DNA from: JBOFCO01 sp051646105
Lineage (GTDB): Bacteria; Pseudomonadota; Alphaproteobacteria; Rhodobacterales; Rhodobacteraceae
Direction of reading: 5' to 3'
Length of the DNA stretch: 30,001 nt
Assembly: GCA_051646105.1 (NCBI GenBank)
Contig: JBOFCO010000014.1
Span: 1-30,001 of the forward strand
Of the stretch, positions 7,055 to 15,839 are shown piece by piece. Every line of letters begins with the position of its first letter. Within the stretch, counting starts at the first letter, position 1. The notes beneath the pieces were generated by a model, which ran no database searches, had not been told where the DNA came from, and saw nothing but the letters and a program-made list of their open reading frames with translations. A program made the position numbers and the translations under genes.

Positions 7055-8053
7055 ATGGGACAACTGGTCAATGGGCACTGGGATCCGTCCTGGTATGATA
7101 CCCGCAGGACCGGCGGGGCATTCCGGCGCAGCACGGCGGGATTCCGAAACTGGATCACCGCCGACGGCAGCCCCGGCCCCAGTGGTGACGGCGGCTTTGC
7201 CGCCGAGAGCGGCCGCTATCATCTCTATGTCTCCTTTGCCTGCCCCTGGGCACATCGCACGCTGATCTTTCGCGCGATCAAGGGTCTGGTGCCGCATGTC
7301 GGCGTGTCGGTTGTGCATCCCGACATGCTGGCAGATGGCTGGACCTTTGCCACCGATTTTCAGGGCGCGACCGGCGACACCCTGTTCGGCCTGCCCTTCC
7401 TGCGCGACATCTACACCCGCGCGAAACCAGATGTGACGGGCCGCGTCACCGTGCCCGTGCTCTGGGACAAGGAACGCAACACCATCGTTTCCAACGAGTC
7501 GTCCGAAATCATCCGCATGTTCAATTCGGCTTTCGACGGGATCACCGGCAACACCGATGATTACTGGCCGCAACCACTGCGGCCCGAGATCGAGGCGATG
7601 AACGCCCGTATTTATGACCGGGTCAACAACGGCGTCTACAAGGCAGGTTTCGCGACGGCGCAGGCCCCTTACGATGCGGCGGTGCAGGCCCTGTTCGATG
7701 AACTTGACTGGCTGGGGGATCACCTTTCAGACCGGCGCTTCCTGCTGGGGGATCGTCCGACCGAAGCCGACTGGCGGCTGTTCACCACGCTGCTGCGGTT
7801 CGATCCGGTCTATCACCTGCATTTCAAGTGCAACCGCAGGCGGCTGATCGATTACCCGGCGCTATGGGCCTACACGCGCGACCTGTTCCAGTGGCCGGGC
7901 GTGGCCGAAACCGTCCATTTCGACCATATCGTGCGGCACTATCACTACAGCCACGACACTATAAATCCGAACCGGATCATCCCGATCAACCCGGTTCTGG
8001 ATTTTCATGCGCCCCACGGGCGCGAAAGGCTGGTTCACGCCGCGCGGCCGTAA
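7055..8053 (+). CDS. Glutathionyl-hydroquinone reductase (Xi-class GST)
   Basis: A 332-residue cytoplasmic enzyme of the YqjG/ECM4/PcpF family, which reduces glutathionyl-hydroquinones to hydroquinones with glutathione. The N-terminal thioredoxin-like domain carries the catalytic Cys (C63) in YVSFACPWAHR, a signature of this class. The family blocks VTVPVLWD, SNESSEIIRM and ADWRLFTTLLRFDPVYH in the helical domain are also present. Length and start match the family; ATG at 7055 follows GGACAGCGGCG. Its 3' end overlaps the convergent receiver gene by 19 bp. The upstream AT-rich region with a palindrome suggests its own regulated promoter. Confidence 0.95.
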   Translation: MGQLVNGHWDPSWYDTRRTGGAFRRSTAGFRNWITADGSPGPSGDGGFAAESGRYHLYVSFACPWAHRTLIFRAIKGLVPHVGVSVVHPDMLADGWTFATDFQGATGDTLFGLPFLRDIYTRAKPDVTGRVTVPVLWDKERNTIVSNESSEIIRMFNSAFDGITGNTDDYWPQPLRPEIEAMNARIYDRVNNGVYKAGFATAQAPYDAAVQALFDELDWLGDHLSDRRFLLGDRPTEADWRLFTTLLRFDPVYHLHFKCNRRRLIDYPALWAYTRDLFQWPGVAETVHFDHIVRHYHYSHDTINPNRIIPINPVLDFHAPHGRERLVHAARP

Positions 8054-8397
8054 TGTTCCACCATCGCCGCCAGATCGGCCGGCGATGTTTCCGTCTGCAC
8101 AAAGGCGCGGGCGTTCGGCATCAGCGCAAAGATCGAACCGTCGGAAAAGAAGGTGGTGTTGGTCACGAAGATGACGGAAGAGTCGGGCTGCCGGTAACTG
8201 GCAAAATCGGCCACGGCAAAGGCGCTGCCCTGTTCCAGAACAAGGTCCAGCACGATCACATCGACCACCGCCCGCTGAAGCACGGCCACCGCATCCTCTT
8301 GCGTGTTCGCAAGGATCACCTCGCTTCCCTGACGCTCCAGATGCCGTTGCCACAGCCTGCCGAGTTCGGGGTTGCTTTCCACGATCAACACTCGCAT
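8035..8397 (-). CDS. Single-domain response regulator receiver, degenerate pocket
   Basis: A 120-residue stand-alone REC domain with no output domain. The phospho-acceptor aspartate is present (D51 in VIVLDLVL), and T79 occupies the switch position (VIFVTNTT). The usual acidic pair after strand 1 reads ESN, so only one acid remains as Glu. The conserved Lys near the end is replaced (ARAFVQTE). It may be phosphorylated poorly, or act by binding alone. ATG at 8397 is chosen over an upstream start because GGAGG lies 5 nt ahead of it (8403-8407). Upstream, 49-74 nt from the start, sit three 11-bp-spaced CtrA-like half-sites. No histidine kinase is adjacent. Confidence 0.85.
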   Translation of the reverse strand: MRVLIVESNPELGRLWQRHLERQGSEVILANTQEDAVAVLQRAVVDVIVLDLVLEQGSAFAVADFASYRQPDSSVIFVTNTTFFSDGSIFALMPNARAFVQTETSPADLAAMVEHYGRAA

Positions 8398-8445
8398 TGC
8401 ATCCTCCGGAACGTTGGCTTTACTCACCGCTCATGGCCAAGAATG

Positions 8446-8471
8446 CTAACCGTTCCCTAAGAAACTGTTAA
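8446..8471 (-). promoter_or_regulatory. Candidate CtrA-type binding array
   Basis: Read on the minus strand, this is TTAA-N7-TTAG-N7-TTAG: three tetramers exactly 11 bp apart (8468-8471, 8457-8460, 8446-8449). The alphaproteobacterial CtrA full site is TTAA-N7-TTAA, so the first pair matches 7 of 8 positions and the second pair 6 of 8. It lies 49-74 nt upstream of the receiver gene start and 58 nt upstream of cobC on the other strand. TTAA is rare in this GC-rich DNA. The assignment to CtrA is inference from spacing and sequence. Confidence 0.45.
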
Positions 8472-8528
8472 GTTTGGATCAACAATGACAGTGGCATCGG
8501 CGGATTTGCGCCAGCATGGGGCGATCAA

Positions 8529-9512
8529 GTGACCAGAGAATTCAGCCAAAGGGCGATCAGCACCGATTGCCCGGCCGCTTCGCACCGCGATCATGGCGGC
8601 GGGCTGGATGCTGCGATGATCCGTTATGGCGGGGCACCCGAAACCTGGCTGGACCTGTCGACAGGCATCAATCCGGTCCCCTATCCGCTGCCGGCGCTGC
8701 ATGCCCGCGACTGGACACGGCTGCCCGATGCGGCTGCAACCGCCTCGCTGCTGGCGGCGGCGCGCCATTTCTGGCAGGTACCTGATGACGCCGCCATTCT
8801 GGCCGCGCCCGGAACATCGTCGCTGATCGCGCGCATCCCGGCGCTGCTGCCCCCCGCTGTCGTAAATATCCCAGGCCCCACGTATAATGAACACGCCGCA
8901 GCCTTTGCCGCTCATGGCTGGCACACTGGCGAGGCTGGCGAGGCTTTCGTCGCGGTGCACCCGAACAATCCGGACGGACGGATTTGGAAAGCAACCGACA
9001 TGCCCTCCGCACGGCTTATGGTGATCGACGAAAGCTTCTGCGACTGTCGCCCGGATGAAAGCCTGATCGCGCTCGCCTCGCGACCCGGCGTGCTGATCCT
9101 GAAAGGGCTGGGAAAATTCTGGGGGCTCGCCGGATTGCGGTTGGGTTTTGCGATGGGCGATCCGGCCCTGATTGCCCGATTGTCCACCTTGCTTGGACCA
9201 TGGCCCGTGTCCGGGCCTGCTCTGGCGGCGGGGACGGCGGCATTGGCCGATGCCGGCTGGGCATCCGCCACACGCGCGCGACTGGCCGCGGACGCAGCGC
9301 GACTTGATGCAATCCTGATCGCCAATGGCGCAACGCTGGTCGGCGGCACAACGCTGTTTCGCACTTACGCTGTTCCCGATGCAGGCGACTGGCACGAAAG
9401 GCTGGCGCGCGCGCATATCCTGACCCGCATCTTTCCCTATTCCCGACACTGGCTGCGGCTGGGCCTGCCGGGTGATGAAACCGACTGGCAAAGGCTGGAG
9501 GATGCGCTGTGA
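8529..9512 (+). CDS. cobC: Threonine-phosphate decarboxylase (cobalamin biosynthesis)
   Basis: A 327-residue PLP enzyme (CobC in Pseudomonas denitrificans naming, CobD in Salmonella). It decarboxylates L-threonine O-3-phosphate to aminopropanol phosphate, the linker between corrin ring and nucleotide loop. Diagnostic blocks are DHGGGLDAA and YGGAPETWLDLSTGINP at the N-terminus, HPNNPDGR, VIDESFCDC and the PLP-lysine region KGLGKFWGLAGLRLGF, with K196 the likely Schiff base. The start is a GTG at 8529: the DHGG block must be included and no suitable ATG in frame precedes it. GGGG lies upstream. Its stop overlaps cbiB as GTGA, and cbiB uses the product in the next step. Confidence 0.93.
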   Translation: MTREFSQRAISTDCPAASHRDHGGGLDAAMIRYGGAPETWLDLSTGINPVPYPLPALHARDWTRLPDAAATASLLAAARHFWQVPDDAAILAAPGTSSLIARIPALLPPAVVNIPGPTYNEHAAAFAAHGWHTGEAGEAFVAVHPNNPDGRIWKATDMPSARLMVIDESFCDCRPDESLIALASRPGVLILKGLGKFWGLAGLRLGFAMGDPALIARLSTLLGPWPVSGPALAAGTAALADAGWASATRARLAADAARLDAILIANGATLVGGTTLFRTYAVPDAGDWHERLARAHILTRIFPYSRHWLRLGLPGDETDWQRLEDAL

Positions 9513-10438
9513 GCCATGCCCTGCTGCTGGCGCTTGCGCTGCTGCTTGACGCCATCGTAGGGGAACCGCGCTGGCTCTGGTCCCGCGTTCCTCATCCGGC
9601 CGTGCTGTTCGGCAAGGTCATTGGCTGGATGGATACACGGCTGAACCAGGGCGAGGGCCGCAAGGGAAAGGGCGTGGCAGCCGTGGCCCTGCTGGTTGCG
9701 GGCACCGCGGGGCTGGGCTGGGCATTGTCCGCCTTGCCCGGCGGCAGTCTGATCGAAGTCCTGCTGGCGGCGATCCTGCTTGCGCAGAAAAGCCTGTGCC
9801 AGCATGTGCAGGCCGTGGGGGATGCGCTGCGGCTTTCCCTGCCGGACGGGCAGCGCGCGGTTGCGCGGATCGTGGGCAGGGATGTCAGCGCGCTGCAAGC
9901 TGACGGCGTAGCACGGGCGGCAGTGGAAAGTGCGGCCGAAAACCTGTCCGACGGCGTGATTGCCCCTGCCTTCTGGTTCCTGCTGCTGGGGCTGCCCGGC
10001 ATCCTGATCTATAAGGTGGTGAACACCGCCGACAGCATGATCGGCCACATGTCGGACCGCTACCGGGATTTCGGCTGGGCGGCGGCGCGACTGGACGATG
10101 CGCTGAATGTTCTGCCCGCACGCCTGACGGCCGCGCTGATCCTGCTGGCATCCGGGCGTCTTGACGGTCGCGGCAAGGTGCTGCGCGATGCGCCGCTGCA
10201 CCGCTCGCCCAATGCGGGCTGGCCCGAAGCCGCCATGGCCGTGGTGCTGGGCATTTCTCTCGCCGGGCCGCGCAGCTATGGCGGGGTGCTGAAACAATTC
10301 CCCTGGGTCCTGCCCGAAGGTCGCCGCGACGCCGGACCAGATGACATTGACGCTTCCGTGCAGGTGTTGTGGAAGACTTGGGCATTGCTGCTGGCCCTTG
10401 CCGCCGCCATGGCGGTTGTGCACATCTGGGCGCACTGA
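9509..10438 (+). CDS. cbiB: Adenosylcobinamide-phosphate synthase
   Basis: A 309-residue membrane protein (CbiB, also called CobD) that attaches aminopropanol phosphate to adenosylcobyric acid. Family blocks seen are LDAIVGEPRWLW and HPAVLFGKVIGW at the N-terminus, ESAAENLSDGVIAP in the middle, KVVNTADSMIGH and RYRDFGWAAARLDD, and the C-terminal GPRSYGG. Several hydrophobic helices fit its inner-membrane location. The start is GTG at 9509, overlapping the cobC stop as GTGA, a strong sign of coupled translation for two consecutive pathway steps. The MltB-type gene follows after 18 nt and may be read through from the same transcript. Confidence 0.95.
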   Translation: MSHALLLALALLLDAIVGEPRWLWSRVPHPAVLFGKVIGWMDTRLNQGEGRKGKGVAAVALLVAGTAGLGWALSALPGGSLIEVLLAAILLAQKSLCQHVQAVGDALRLSLPDGQRAVARIVGRDVSALQADGVARAAVESAAENLSDGVIAPAFWFLLLGLPGILIYKVVNTADSMIGHMSDRYRDFGWAAARLDDALNVLPARLTAALILLASGRLDGRGKVLRDAPLHRSPNAGWPEAAMAVVLGISLAGPRSYGGVLKQFPWVLPEGRRDAGPDDIDASVQVLWKTWALLLALAAAMAVVHIWAH

Positions 10439-10456
10439 TCCGCTGAAAGGCTGAAC

Positions 10457-11629
10457 ATGCGCCCGCTCCATATTCTGACCCTGACTGCAGCCCTTTTCCT
10501 GCCAAGCGCAGCCCCGGCGGAATGCGGGGGCGATTTCAGGGCGTTTCTTGACGGATTGCAGACCGAAGCGCAGTCACGAGGCATCGCCGCAGATGTGGCC
10601 GCCACTGTCCTGGATGGCGCGCGTCAGGATGCAAGGGTGCTGAAAGCCGACCGCGCGCAGGGCGTGTTCCGCAAAAGCTTCGTCGATTTTTCACGCGCTG
10701 TCATCAGCAAGGACCGGCTGAGCCGGGGGTTGTCCAATCGCAAGAAACATGCGGATGTCTTTGCCCGGATCGAATCAGAGCATGGCATCGCGCCAGGTGT
10801 TCTTCTGGCCTTCTGGGCGCTGGAAACCGACTACGGCGCGGTGCAGGGCGATTTCAACACCCGTGATGCACTGGTGACGCTGGCACATGACTGCCGCAGG
10901 CCGGAACTGTTCCGCCCGCAGATTTTCGCCGCGATGGAACTGGCGGCAGATGGCGATTTCGATCCTGCGAAAACCACCGGGGCCTGGGCCGGGGAAATCG
11001 GCATGGTTCAGATGCTGCCGGATGACATCCTGCGAAATGGCGTCGACGGTGATGGCGATGGCCATGTCAGCCTGAAAACCTCTCCCCCCGATGCTCTGAT
11101 GTCGGGGGCGAAAATGCTGGCCGGCCTCGGCTGGCGCCGGGGTGAACCGTGGTTGCAGGAAATAACGGTGCCCGACACGCTCGACTGGGCAAAGACAGGG
11201 ATCGATACCGAACTGCCGGTATCGGACTGGGTCGCGATGGGCGTCAATGCACGCGAGGGCGAACTGGTGGCCGGATTGAGCGGATCGGTGATCCTGCCGG
11301 TGGGGCGCAAAGGTCCGGCCTTCCTCGCCTATCCGAACTTTCGCGTTTATTTCGAATGGAACCAAAGCTTTACCTACGTCACCACCGCCGCCTACTTCGC
11401 CACAAGACTGGAAGGCGCGCCAGTCTACGACGCGCGAGACCCGGAACCGGGGCTGGATGAAGCGGGCATGAAACAGCTTCAGGAAAAGCTCGCCGCGCGC
11501 GGTTACGATGTGGGCAAGATCGATGGCATCCTCGGTGCCGCCACACGGACCGCCGTGCAAAAGGAACAGGCGCGCCTTGGCCTGCCTGCCGATGCCTGGC
11601 CCACGCAGGCGCTGCTGGAGGAGTTGTAA
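10457..11629 (+). CDS. Lytic murein transglycosylase, MltB type, with C-terminal PG-binding domain
   Basis: A 390-residue exported protein. The signal peptide (MRPLHILTLTAALFLPSAAPA) appears to be cleaved before ECGG and has no lipobox, so the protein is periplasmic rather than a lipoprotein. The SLT_2 (MltB) domain spans about residues 27-320 with catalytic E123 in FWALETDYG. The second conserved block reads GEIGMVQMLPDD where many MltB proteins have GAMGxxQFMPSS, a noticeable divergence. A PG_binding_1 domain (about 333-388; QEKLAARGYDVGKIDGILGAATRTAV) closes the protein. It cleaves glycan strands with 1,6-anhydro product formation. It starts 18 nt after cbiB with AAAGG upstream. Confidence 0.92.
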   Translation: MRPLHILTLTAALFLPSAAPAECGGDFRAFLDGLQTEAQSRGIAADVAATVLDGARQDARVLKADRAQGVFRKSFVDFSRAVISKDRLSRGLSNRKKHADVFARIESEHGIAPGVLLAFWALETDYGAVQGDFNTRDALVTLAHDCRRPELFRPQIFAAMELAADGDFDPAKTTGAWAGEIGMVQMLPDDILRNGVDGDGDGHVSLKTSPPDALMSGAKMLAGLGWRRGEPWLQEITVPDTLDWAKTGIDTELPVSDWVAMGVNAREGELVAGLSGSVILPVGRKGPAFLAYPNFRVYFEWNQSFTYVTTAAYFATRLEGAPVYDARDPEPGLDEAGMKQLQEKLAARGYDVGKIDGILGAATRTAVQKEQARLGLPADAWPTQALLEEL

Positions 11630-11747
11630 TTCGATCGCGCTCCGTATCAGCAACCTGCGAAACAGAATTGGCCCTCCCGGATTACGCACCGGTGCCGGGC
11701 ACCTATCACGATGCGCCGGGATTGGCGGATATGGCCGCGCAGACCGG

Positions 11748-12215
11748 TTACCAGTCGATGACCGGCTCGAAATCCTCGACCAATATCCGCCACAGGTCGA
11801 GATATTCGATGAACGTCGCCACCCCGATGCCATCCGGATACATCAGCACATCCATCCGAAGAAAGGGATCACCCTCGTCATCCACGATGACGCGGGCATA
11901 ACGGTTGTCCCGCAGCCAGCCGTTTGCTTTTTCAAAATCAAGGTTGCCGTCAATGTCGTATCCTGCGGAAAACTGGATCGAGGCGCAGTCCTTTCCCCGT
12001 TCGCAGCCATAGAAATAGACCGAGTACGTCGTGTCGGATATCCGGCTTTCGATCTTGGGGTCACCCAGATCGTCTGTGGTCAGCTTGGCCACATACCCTT
12101 CCGACTGCATCACCTCGACGATGGATTGCGGATCGCCCGCCGTCAGGTTTTCCGCCATCGCGGGCAAGGCGCCCAGCAAAACGGCCAGCGTGGCGAGATT
12201 GCAGATATCTTTCAT
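11748..12215 (-). CDS. YbjN domain-containing exported protein
   Basis: A 155-residue protein with a signal peptide (MKDICNLATLAVLLGALPAMA, cut before ENL). The body matches the YbjN (T3SS-chaperone-like) pattern common in alphaproteobacteria: DPQSIVEVMQSEGYVAKLTTDDLGDP at the start, then FYGCERGKDCASIQFSAGYD with a Cys pair likely to be disulfide-bonded in the periplasm, then NGWLRDNRYARVIVDDEGDPFLRMDV. The molecular function is unknown. ATG at 12215 has GGGAG ahead of it. It lies 60 nt downstream of smc on the same strand and may be at the tail of that transcript. The 118-nt gap to the convergent MltB gene holds only a short GGTGCC-G-GGCACC repeat (11691-11703) with no T-tract. Confidence 0.82.
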   Translation of the reverse strand: MKDICNLATLAVLLGALPAMAENLTAGDPQSIVEVMQSEGYVAKLTTDDLGDPKIESRISDTTYSVYFYGCERGKDCASIQFSAGYDIDGNLDFEKANGWLRDNRYARVIVDDEGDPFLRMDVLMYPDGIGVATFIEYLDLWRILVEDFEPVIDW

Positions 12216-12275
12216 GGTCAACTCCCGAACCCTCGCGGCAGATTGGTGGCGGCTGACGCCTGCGTCAAGCGCGCC

Positions 12276-15200
12276 TCAGGCAACCATCGCCTCGGCCCGT
12301 TTCAGATCGACGCTGACCAGCTGGCTGACGCCCTGTTCGGCCATGGTCACACCGAACAGCCGGTCCATCCTGCTCATCGTCACGGCGTGATGGGTGATGA
12401 TCAGGAACCGCGTATCGGTGCGGCGGGTCATCTCGTCCAGCAGGTCGCAGAACCGCGTCACGTTGGCGTCGTCCAGCGGCGCGTCCACTTCGTCCAGCAC
12501 GCAGATCGGGGCGGGGTTGGCCAGGAACACCGCAAAGATCAGCGCCAGCGCGGTCAGCGTCTGTTCTCCGCCTGACAGCAGCGACAGCGTGGAAAGCTTC
12601 TTGCCCGGCGGCTGGCACAGGATTTCAAGCCCGGCTTCCAGAGGATCGTCGCTTTCGACCAGAACCAGCTTGGCCTCCCCCCCACCAAACAGATGCGTGA
12701 ACAGCGTGGCAAAGTTGGCGTTGACCTGTTCGAACGCGGTCAACAGCCGTTCGCGCCCCTCGCGGTTCAGTCCCGCGATGCCGGACCGCAGCTTGCGGAT
12801 TGCCTCCTCCAGATCGGCCTTTTCGGTGACGAGCGTATCGTGTTCGGTCTGAACCTCTTTCGCATCCTCTTCCGCGCGCAGGTTCACTGCGCCAAGTGCT
12901 TCGCGCTGGCGCTTCAGGCGTGCCGTATCGATTTCCAGTGTCTCGGCATCTGGCATCGCATCCGGTGCGGAATCGAGGCTGGCCAACAACGTCTCCGCGT
13001 CACCTTCAGTTTCTTCGTGAATGCGCGCCGTCGCCACAGCTACGGTTTCGCGGGCAGCTTCCGCGCGTGCGTCGGCCCTTGCGCGGGTCTCGCGGGCCTC
13101 GGATGCTGCCCGTTCGGCCTCCCGTTCTGCGAGGGCGGAATCGCGCAGCCGGCCCTCGGCGGCGGACAGGGCATCGGCGGCGGCGGCCCGGCGGCGTTCG
13201 GCATCGGAAATCGCATCGGAAAGTTCCGCCCGTTTCGCCGCAAGCTCGCCCGGTGCGCGGGACGCCTCGGTCAGTTCGCCCTCTGCCACTGTCTTGCGAT
13301 CAGTCAGTTCGGCGATCCGTGCCGACGCCGTTTCCAGACGATGCCGCCAGCCGGAAAGTTCTTTCGTCACTTCCTGTCGCCGCTTCGTGCGGGCCTCGCC
13401 CTCACGCCGCAACTCGTCATGGGCGGCACGGCGGGTCATCATCGCCATGCGCGCGGCCTCGACCGTCAGCTTCACGTCCTCGATCGCGGCACGGGCGGCA
13501 TCCAGATCGGGAAGTGCAGCCACCGCCCGCTCGGCCTCTGCCAGTTGCGATCGGGCGGCCATCGCCTCGTCCTCGTGCCGGGACACGGCCATGCGCGCCG
13601 CTTCCAGCTTTGCCTGCGCGATGGAACAGTCGGCCTCTGCCCGGCTTTGCGATCGCATGGCTTCGGTCAGGGCGCGGTCGGCCTCGCGCCGGGCGTCCCG
13701 CGCGGACTGGTCAGTCCGGGCAGTTTCCTGCACGCGTGCCGTCAGTGCCTCATGCGCGCGCTTCGCCCCCTCGGCGCGGGCGGCGACCTCCTCCAGATCG
13801 CGCTTCAGCTCCACCAGCCGGTTCAGCTGCTGCAACCGCAGCGCCGAAGCCTGCGGTGCGTCCTCGGCCGTGGCGCGGAACCCGTCCCAGCGCCAAAGGT
13901 CGCCCTCGCGGCTGACCAGCCGCTGTCCGGGATCAAGCAGCACCTGCAACCGCGCGCCATCGGCACGGTCGACCAGACCGATCTGGCCGATACGGCGGGC
14001 CAGTACATCGGGCACTTCGACATGCGCGGCCAGCGGCACCACGCCATCGGGCAGAGGCCGCGCGGCATCATAGGCGGGCAGCCGTGCCCAGCCCGACCGC
14101 CGCTGTTCCGACACCTCGGGTGCCCGCAAATCGTCGGCCAGCGCGGCACCCAGCGCCTTTTCATAGCCGGGCGCGACCCGCAGCCGGTCAAGCACCTGCG
14201 ATCCCGCGGATGTCTCACGCTCTACCAGACGGGCCAGCGCCGCAACTTCCGCCCGCAGGGCGTTTGCTTCCCCTTCGGCAGCGGAACGCTGGGCGCGCGC
14301 CTCTGCCTCTCGCGACTGCGCCTCGGCCCGTGCGGCCTCTGCCTCGGCCAGCCGGTGTTCTGCTGCGGCGGCAGCAGCCTGCGCCGCCTCGACCGCCTTG
14401 GCAGATGCGGCGTGATCGGCCCCGGCATGTCCCAGCGCGGCTTCCGCCTCGCGTGCAGAAAGACGGGCACGGGTCGCCTCGGCCTCGTTCTTGTCGCGGG
14501 TCGTTACCGCGTCGGTGTGCAGCCGGTGCGCAGAATGGTGACGGGCCGAAAGCCGCGCCATGTCTTCGGCCAGTTCGGCCAATGCCGCCTCTCGTCCTGT
14601 CAGGATTTCGGCGGCACCCTGCGCTTCGGCCAAGGCCGATGACAGACGATCATCATGCCCTTCGCCCGCCTTCTGCAACTGACCCTGTTCCCAGTCCAGC
14701 CGCGCGATGGTTTCCCCGGCATCACGGTTCAGACCTGCCTCACGCTCCCCATCCTGGGCAAGCTGCGCGATGCGGGCGGTCAGGGTGGTGATCCGCGCTT
14801 CGGCCTGATTTTCCTGATCGGCCAGCGCGTCGCGGCTGACGCTCAGCCGTTGCAGGACCGCCCCCGCGATGGCGTCCTCTTCCCGCAGGGGAGGCAGTGC
14901 ACCTTCTGCCTCAGCACGCGCCTTGGTCGAACCACGGGCAGCGGCTTCGGCCAGCCCGGCGGCGCGGACAAAACCCGTCAGCGCCGTTTCCGCCGCCAGT
15001 CGGGCCTGATCGGCCTCTGCCCAGCGGCGGTACAGCAACATGCCCTCTGCCCGGCGCAGTTCCTCGCCGATTTCGCGGTAGCGCGCCGCCTGCCTTGCCT
15101 GCCGCGCCAGCGCCTGCAACTGTTGGGCCAGCGCCTCGACCACGTCATCCAGCCGTTGCAGGTTGGCTTCGGTCGCCTGCAACTTCAGCTCTGCCTCATG

Positions 15201-15731
15201 CCGACGCTGATACAGGCCGGAAATCCCGGCAGCTTCCTCAAGTATCCGTCGGCGGTTTTTCGGCTTGGCATTGATCAGTTCGGAAATCTGCCCCTGCCGC
15301 ACCAGCGCGGGCGAATGCGCCCCGGTCGACGCATCGGCAAACAGCATCTGCACATCACGCGCGCGCACATCCTTGTGGTTGGCCTTGTAGGCCGATCCGG
15401 CATCGCGGGTGATCCGGCGCACGATTTCAAGCTGGTCGGCATCGTTGAATCCCGACGGGGCCAGCCGTTCGGCATTGTCGATGGTCAGCACGACCTCGGC
15501 GAAGTTGCGGGCGGGGCGCGTGGCCGCGCCGGCAAAGATCACGGCCTCCATCCCGTCGCCACGCATTGCGCTGGCCCGGTTTTCGCCCATCACCCAGCGC
15601 AGCGCTTCCAGCAGGTTCGACTTGCCGCAGCCGTTCGGCCCGACAACACCCGTCAGCCCCTCGGCGATCACAAGATCGGTGGGATCGACAAAGCTTTTGA
15701 AGCCGTTCAGCCGAAGCCGGGAAAAGCGCAA
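12276..15731 (-). CDS. smc: Chromosome segregation protein SMC
   Basis: About 1151 residues, the usual size in Rhodobacterales. It is an ATP-driven condensin that organises and segregates the nucleoid together with ScpA/ScpB, neither of which is in this window. The Walker A motif GPNGCGKS is near residue 31. Two long Ala/Glu/Arg-rich coiled coils flank a compact hinge at about 510-630. The ABC signature LSGGEQTLTAL is near 1050 and Walker B VLDEVDAPLDD near 1078. The start is uncertain. I prefer TTG at 15731, because homologues start right at the strand RFSRLRLNGFKSF and GGAG lies 10 nt upstream. ATG at 15767 (no SD) and ATG at 15806 (GAGGG 8 nt ahead) are alternatives that add non-homologous leaders. 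Very long open frames opposite this gene are GC-driven shadows. Confidence 0.97.
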   Translation of the reverse strand: MRFSRLRLNGFKSFVDPTDLVIAEGLTGVVGPNGCGKSNLLEALRWVMGENRASAMRGDGMEAVIFAGAATRPARNFAEVVLTIDNAERLAPSGFNDADQLEIVRRITRDAGSAYKANHKDVRARDVQMLFADASTGAHSPALVRQGQISELINAKPKNRRRILEEAAGISGLYQRRHEAELKLQATEANLQRLDDVVEALAQQLQALARQARQAARYREIGEELRRAEGMLLYRRWAEADQARLAAETALTGFVRAAGLAEAAARGSTKARAEAEGALPPLREEDAIAGAVLQRLSVSRDALADQENQAEARITTLTARIAQLAQDGEREAGLNRDAGETIARLDWEQGQLQKAGEGHDDRLSSALAEAQGAAEILTGREAALAELAEDMARLSARHHSAHRLHTDAVTTRDKNEAEATRARLSAREAEAALGHAGADHAASAKAVEAAQAAAAAAEHRLAEAEAARAEAQSREAEARAQRSAAEGEANALRAEVAALARLVERETSAGSQVLDRLRVAPGYEKALGAALADDLRAPEVSEQRRSGWARLPAYDAARPLPDGVVPLAAHVEVPDVLARRIGQIGLVDRADGARLQVLLDPGQRLVSREGDLWRWDGFRATAEDAPQASALRLQQLNRLVELKRDLEEVAARAEGAKRAHEALTARVQETARTDQSARDARREADRALTEAMRSQSRAEADCSIAQAKLEAARMAVSRHEDEAMAARSQLAEAERAVAALPDLDAARAAIEDVKLTVEAARMAMMTRRAAHDELRREGEARTKRRQEVTKELSGWRHRLETASARIAELTDRKTVAEGELTEASRAPGELAAKRAELSDAISDAERRRAAAADALSAAEGRLRDSALAEREAERAASEARETRARADARAEAARETVAVATARIHEETEGDAETLLASLDSAPDAMPDAETLEIDTARLKRQREALGAVNLRAEEDAKEVQTEHDTLVTEKADLEEAIRKLRSGIAGLNREGRERLLTAFEQVNANFATLFTHLFGGGEAKLVLVESDDPLEAGLEILCQPPGKKLSTLSLLSGGEQTLTALALIFAVFLANPAPICVLDEVDAPLDDANVTRFCDLLDEMTRRTDTRFLIITHHAVTMSRMDRLFGVTMAEQGVSQLVSVDLKRAEAMVA

Positions 15732-15839
15732 GGACCGGTCACTCCGTTGATTCCGGTGGGCTGGCATCGTCTGGCGGCGACAAGGCAGAGTCAACGCCCG
15801 AAGCATGTTGCAGGCCCTCATCTGGACCATGCGCGCATC

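Noticed and set aside
12693..14642. 649-codon open frame on the + strand opposite smc, with further long frames at 13021-14073 and 11508-12575
   Set aside because: These are antisense to the conserved coiled-coil coding region, with compositions dominated by Arg, Ser, Ala, Pro and Gly and no recognisable motif. Long shadows are expected opposite GC-rich, Ala/Glu-rich genes.
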